Shown here: positions 61,698-64,000 of the stretch, piece after piece | Numbering within the stretch: position 1 is the first letter of the stretch | How the letters are laid out: each line of letters opens with the position of its first letter | DNA from: Clostridium porci | Lineage (GTDB): Bacteria > Bacillota > Clostridia > Lachnospirales > Lachnospiraceae | Direction: 5' to 3' | Assembly (NCBI RefSeq): GCF_009696375.1 | Contig: NZ_VUMD01000013.1 | Location: forward strand, 54,876 to 118,875 | DNA: 64,000 nucleotides | Made by a program: the position numbers and the translations under genes | The notes under the pieces: generated by a model | The model's input: the letters and a program-made list of their open reading frames with translations, nothing else | The model's database searches: none | Told to the model about the DNA's origin: nothing

Positions 61698-64000
61698 ATG
61701 GGAAAACTGAAAATGAAGAAGCAAAAATGGCGGTTTAGAGAAGCCAGCCGAAAAGCCTGCGTCCTAATGCTAGGATTAAGCATGGCTGTGCCCTGCGCTG
61801 CGTTCCCGTCTGTAGCTGCGGTAAGGAGCGTTGATACAGAATCAGTCTATAAGGCTTCTGGCATGGAAGAATCCTCTCTACGGTATGCTGCAACTCGCTT
61901 TGTTCAAATAGCTGATGATAACTCCATTGTGCTGGAAATAACGAAATGGGCGGAGCTGGCTGGAGGCTGGGGAACGGATAAGAATAATCCCTATGCAGGA
62001 AAATACCTTTTGAATTTCTATAAACCAGACTTTTATAAGCAGATTCAGAGTATAGAAGTTAAAAGAGGCAATAAAACCGTGGCTATGGATAAAATAGCAG
62101 ATGGAAACCTGTGGACTCTTGAAATTAATAACGCTAATTTGTCAAGCGGATTGATAGGAGTTGTGTCCAATCATGAGGTAATTATTCGTTTAAAGGATGG
62201 AAAAAACTTAGCAGATATAGGGATGGAAAACGATAAGATAGGCTTTTCATCCTTTTGGGTAAAAAAGAATGGAGCCATAGCCGAGGAGTCTGTTAGTGAT
62301 GGTATCATCTTTGAGAAGGAGAAGGAGAAGGAGAAGGAGAAGGAGAATACCTTTGCGAATGGAAGTATGGCGATGAAAGCTTTAATGGACATGGACACCA
62401 AAACATTGTCTACGATACATACTTTTAAGCCAGTGGAAAACTTTAAATTGACAGATTATAATTGGGTTATATATGTTATGGAACAGATCCCCAGTGAGTT
62501 GCTGCCTTATATAGATATAAATAATATTTATTTGGGGGCCTCTGATTTAAAAGGAAAATTTAAAACAAAAGCTCCGCTTAAGCTGGAAGTAAGTGACAAT
62601 GGTTTGGTTGATTCCAGAAACACAGCTGCTATTAGTATCATACATTCTAATACGAAGGAAACCTTAAAGAGTGCAAGAGATCGTCTTCATGATGATGTGT
62701 TTCCGGGAGTAGGAGGCGCATCTCAAAGCTATACCATTAAGTATAAGATAAAAGACAACGTTAATATTGCTGACTTTGCCAAGGCGATAACCCAGTATGT
62801 AAAAGAAAATGATCAGCAAGTCATCTTTGAACATTGGATGGAGGCTGACTATTTGGATGAAAGAGATGCAGGAAAAGAAACAGAGGTGTTGGAAGGTAGC
62901 TATGCAAACACCTACTTAAATAGCAACGATTCAGATAAGGATGGGTTGTTTGATTTTGTAGAGATGCAGCTAGGCTCGGACATGAACGCGGTAGATACAG
63001 ACGGAGATGGCGTGCCGGATGGAACCGAGTATCTAACAGATGACACAGATATGAAGAATCCGAGACAATATTTGGTTCCTGTGCCAACTACTGATGCACC
63101 TACATTAAATCCAAATCAGGAAAATGTTTTAACAGGTAAGCTTCCCAGGATTAAACACAATAATCCGGCGGATGAAAACAATCTGCTGCTGGTAACAAAT
63201 CCTAATGCGGGAAATGTAGTTGTGAAATTGCATAAATGGGATAAAGACGCTGGAACACCAGTAAACGATCAGGTTCTTGGACAGGCTACGATTTCCTTGA
63301 CTGAGCTGGATGAAGGAAATTTCAGTATAACCATTCCTGCTAACTCTATGACAGATAAAACAGAGGTGGTTCTGGTAGCCTATAGTCCTGATGGATTAAA
63401 GAGCAGTGTTGGAACCCCGATTACAGTGAACGGGCAAAAGGACGCCGAACGGTACGACCCGAAGCCGAAGGAAGTAACCATTAAAGAGGGAGGAACCCTG
63501 AACCCGAAGGATGGAATCGAGAACGCGCAGGAACTGCCTGGGAACACGAAGTATACAGAGGAGACCCCAGCGGGAACGGACAAGACGAAGGATTATAATG
63601 CGACAGTGAAGGTGGAATATCCGGATGGAAGCAGCGAGACAGTAACCGTTCCGGTGAAGGTGACAAAGAAGAACGATTCCGAACGGTACGACCCGAAGCC
63701 GAAGGAAGTAACCATTAAAGAGGGAGGAACCCTGAACCCGAAGGATGGAATCGAGAACGCGCAGGAACTGCCTGGGAACACGAAGTATACAGAGGAGACC
63801 CCAGCGGGAACGGACAAGACGAAGGATTATAATGCGACAGTGAAGGTGGAATATCCGGATGGAAGCAGCGAGACAGTAACCGTTCCGGTGAAGGTGACAA
63901 AGAAGAACGATTCCGAACGGTACGACCCGAAGCCGAAGGAAGTAACCATTAAAGAGGGAGGAACCCTGAACCCGAAGGATGGAATCGAGAACGCGCAGGA
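61698..64000 (+). CDS. Large repeat-containing surface protein (Rib/alpha-like), runs off the right edge
   Basis: At least 767 codons, no stop before the window end. Start at 61698 (GGAGAG nine bases upstream) rather than the ATG two codons earlier. Residues 1-42: long signal peptide (KKQKWRFREASRK, then VLMLGLSMAVPCAAFPS). Residues ~45-400: unrecognised N-terminal domain with an EKEKEKEKEKEN hexamer-coded run near 206-217. Residues ~410-445: thrombospondin-3/EF-like calcium sites DSDKDGLFD and DTDGDGVPDG. Residues ~480-580: CARDB/Ig-like region. From residue 584: 78-residue Rib-type repeats (ERYDPKPKEVTIKEGG..., VKVEYPDGSSETVTVPVKVT). Likely a cell-wall-anchored adhesin; the sorting signal would lie beyond the window. 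Confidence 0.85.
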   Translation, partial: MGKLKMKKQKWRFREASRKACVLMLGLSMAVPCAAFPSVAAVRSVDTESVYKASGMEESSLRYAATRFVQIADDNSIVLEITKWAELAGGWGTDKNNPYAGKYLLNFYKPDFYKQIQSIEVKRGNKTVAMDKIADGNLWTLEINNANLSSGLIGVVSNHEVIIRLKDGKNLADIGMENDKIGFSSFWVKKNGAIAEESVSDGIIFEKEKEKEKEKENTFANGSMAMKALMDMDTKTLSTIHTFKPVENFKLTDYNWVIYVMEQIPSELLPYIDINNIYLGASDLKGKFKTKAPLKLEVSDNGLVDSRNTAAISIIHSNTKETLKSARDRLHDDVFPGVGGASQSYTIKYKIKDNVNIADFAKAITQYVKENDQQVIFEHWMEADYLDERDAGKETEVLEGSYANTYLNSNDSDKDGLFDFVEMQLGSDMNAVDTDGDGVPDGTEYLTDDTDMKNPRQYLVPVPTTDAPTLNPNQENVLTGKLPRIKHNNPADENNLLLVTNPNAGNVVVKLHKWDKDAGTPVNDQVLGQATISLTELDEGNFSITIPANSMTDKTEVVLVAYSPDGLKSSVGTPITVNGQKDAERYDPKPKEVTIKEGGTLNPKDGIENAQELPGNTKYTEETPAGTDKTKDYNATVKVEYPDGSSETVTVPVKVTKKNDSERYDPKPKEVTIKEGGTLNPKDGIENAQELPGNTKYTEETPAGTDKTKDYNATVKVEYPDGSSETVTVPVKVTKKNDSERYDPKPKEVTIKEGGTLNPKDGIENAQ
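63447..64000 (+). repeat. Tandem 234-bp repeats coding 78-residue Rib-like modules
   Basis: Units start at 63447, 63681 and 63915 (spacing exactly 234). Units 1 and 2 are identical as read, and the 86 bases of unit 3 inside the window also match. Identity at DNA level implies recent duplication or gene conversion; copy number is likely variable and difficult to assemble. Confidence 0.92.

Noticed and set aside
62821..63900. Minus-strand open frames that repeat with 234-bp spacing
   Set aside because: They are the antisense of the Rib-like repeats of the surface protein.
63447..64000. Repeat array as a CRISPR
   Set aside because: Units are 234 bp, contiguous, identical and in frame within one coding sequence; there are no spacers.

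Overview
The window reads as a chromosomal segment of a spore-forming anaerobic Firmicute, most likely a gut Lachnospiraceae/Clostridia bacterium. Pointers are a sigK-type sporulation sigma factor, CodY, Spo0A-box-like sites, AGGAGG-type ribosome binding sites, an orphan AICAR transformylase with a separate PurO-type IMP cyclohydrolase behind a ZTP riboswitch, LplB/YtcP-type sugar transporters and YesMN two-component genes. No rRNA, tRNA or CRISPR array was seen. All names rest on reading protein motifs by eye; no database search was run.

Region by region. 0.2-15.6 kb is mostly core: pyridoxal kinase, an unusual seryl-tRNA synthetase, a VOC protein, a small membrane protein, pyrBI on the minus strand, a MacB-like ABC operon with a lipid-face/extracytoplasmic partner, the ZTP riboswitch with two purine genes, a chemoreceptor, sigK and galE. 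15.7-29.3 kb is an accessory block bracketed by two copies of a roughly 140-bp repeat in direct orientation. It holds an alpha-L-fucosidase with a divergent YesMN/ABC importer set, an Xre-HipA pair with a small RHH protein, and a decayed prophage end (tail fibre pieces, holin tail, a tiny membrane peptide, endolysin) cut by an IS3 fragment.

29.9-40.1 kb is core again: a radical SAM/HhH DNA-repair pair with two LexA-like boxes, comM/yifB, dprA, topA, codY, rpsB and tsf. 40.2-43.5 kb is insertion-sequence debris (a broken small gene beside orphan LexA-like boxes, a frameshifted IS91-type element, an AraC regulator, an internally deleted IS). 43.6-54.7 kb is a long plus-strand sugar operon: binding protein, two permeases, Gfo/Idh/MocA oxidoreductase, two TIM-barrel isomerases, an SDR, two tandem VOC proteins and a GH94 cellobiose-type phosphorylase. 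It looks like import of a beta-glucoside or oxidised glucoside, phosphorolysis and redox/isomerase processing.

54.7-60.0 kb is a graveyard of IS630, IS3 and Tn916-like conjugative-element fragments, carrying two small intact cargo pairs: LysR/DUF4865, and TetR with an Ntn-type amide hydrolase whose promoter has three palindromic operators. 60.1-64.0 kb has an AraC regulator divergent from a very large surface protein. That protein has a signal peptide, calcium-binding DxDGDG motifs and identical 78-residue Rib-like repeats, runs off the right edge, and carries an 11-G tract in its leader that could switch expression on and off.
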